Part shown: positions 5,815 to 5,930 of the stretch, piece after piece
How the letters are laid out: every line of letters starts with the position of its first letter
Position numbering within the stretch: the first letter of the stretch is position 1
Assembly (NCBI GenBank): GCA_027483745.1
Contig: JAIXTZ010000125.1
Coordinates: 1 to 5,930, forward strand
From: Lysobacteraceae bacterium
GTDB lineage: Bacteria > Pseudomonadota > Gammaproteobacteria > Xanthomonadales > Xanthomonadaceae
DNA length: 5,930 nt
Direction of reading: 5' to 3'
Made by a program: the position numbers and the translations under genes
The notes under the pieces: model-generated
What the model saw: the letters and a program-made list of their open reading frames with translations, nothing else
Told to the model about the DNA's origin: nothing
Databases searched by the model: none

Positions 5815-5835
5815 TGCGACGGCGGAATGGTCGCA
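5815..5835 (-). promoter_or_regulatory. Stem-loop in the sodB 5' leader
   Basis: TGCGAC (5815-5820) and GTCGCA (5830-5835) are perfect 6-bp complements with a 9-base loop. If transcription starts just downstream of the TACAAT element at 5850-5845, this hairpin is near the 5' end of the sodB mRNA. It could stabilise the transcript or serve as an operator; either role is inferred. Confidence 0.35.
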
Positions 5836-5840
5836 GGGGA

Positions 5841-5850
5841 TAGAATTGTA
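5841..5850. promoter_or_regulatory. Nearly symmetric -10 element serving both directions
   Basis: TAGAATTGTA is the only A/T-rich patch in the divergent region. Read on the minus strand it gives TACAAT (5850-5845), 5 of 6 to the sigma-70 -10 consensus, about 60 bases before sodB. Read on the plus strand it gives TAGAAT (5841-5846), also 5 of 6, about 58 bases before the right-edge gene. No good -35 hexamer is seen at standard spacing in either direction. Confidence 0.45.
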
Positions 5851-5893
5851 GCCCTGCGGTGCCGTCCCACGGTGCCAGCGTCGTGAAACCAGC

Positions 5894-5898
5894 GAGGA
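5894..5898 (+). promoter_or_regulatory. Ribosome-binding site of the right-edge gene
   Basis: GAGGA (in AGCGAGGAAT) lies five bases before the ATG at 5904 and supports a real gene starting there. Confidence 0.55.
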
Positions 5899-5903
5899 AT
5901 CCC

Positions 5904-5930
5904 ATGGCGGCGATGGAGCGGATCAAGGCC
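5904..5930 (+). CDS. Start of an unidentified plus-strand gene, cut by the window end
   Basis: Only nine codons are visible: ATG at 5904 reading MAAMERIKA, with a second in-frame ATG at 5913. A GAGGA site five bases upstream and a -10-like TAGAAT at 5841-5846 support translation and transcription away from sodB. Too little protein is present for identification. The M-E-R-I-K-A type start is compatible with a monothiol glutaredoxin, among many others, and that remains a guess. Confidence 0.5.

Noticed and set aside
5784..5870. Longer SodB start at 5870 that could suggest a signal or transit sequence
   Set aside because: The extra 29 residues are Pro/Ser/Arg-rich without a hydrophobic core, contain the -10 element and leader hairpin, and the ATG at 5783 has a good GGAG site and a family-typical N-terminus.
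1..5930. CRISPR arrays, tRNA or rRNA genes, insertion sequences, phage attachment sites
   Set aside because: No regularly spaced repeats, no cloverleaf or rRNA-like stretch, no transposase motifs and no terminal inverted repeats were seen; nearly all bases belong to the listed genes.

Overview
The window is GC-rich (visibly well above 60%, with strong G/C bias at third codon positions) and densely packed with genes. Protein types and gene style suggest a gammaproteobacterium of the Xanthomonadaceae/Lysobacteraceae kind (Lysobacter, Luteimonas, Xanthomonas relatives). That placement is an inference from protein resemblance and base composition; no rRNA or other phylogenetic marker is present.

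Layout from left to right: (1) A minus-strand msrA gene, cut by the left edge, encodes a peptide-methionine sulfoxide reductase with a lipoprotein signal peptide. (2) A 165-base divergent intergenic region (531-695) carries an unusual run of small palindromes. (3) A plus-strand, tightly coupled four-gene operon (696-4144) encodes an ABC-2 ATPase, an ABC-2 permease, a DesK-type (HisKA_3) membrane histidine kinase and a NarL/DesR-type response regulator. The first two genes overlap by ATGA; the remaining gaps are 3 and 9 bases. (4) A 20-base convergent gap has no recognisable terminator. (5) A minus-strand operon contains sodB (Fe-type superoxide dismutase) followed by an FbpC/PotA-type ABC ATPase, joined by a one-base TGATG stop/start overlap. 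(6) A short divergent region (5784-5903) has a nearly symmetric -10 element. After it comes the first 27 bases of another plus-strand gene.

How the parts may work together: the central operon has the logic of the B. subtilis yvfRSTU and linearmycin-resistance (lnrJK-LMN) loci. There a membrane-embedded kinase senses membrane state or an amphipathic/lipidic compound, and its regulator controls a co-encoded ABC-2 exporter. The candidate operator upstream of the ATPase gene fits autoregulation. The flanking genes are oxidative-defence functions: repair of oxidised methionine outside the cytoplasm, and superoxide removal in the cytoplasm linked to a putative iron-transport ATPase. Every gene belongs to a known family. 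What merits a second look is the arrangement, the coupling elements and the exported, loop-extended MsrA, rather than any clearly new protein family.
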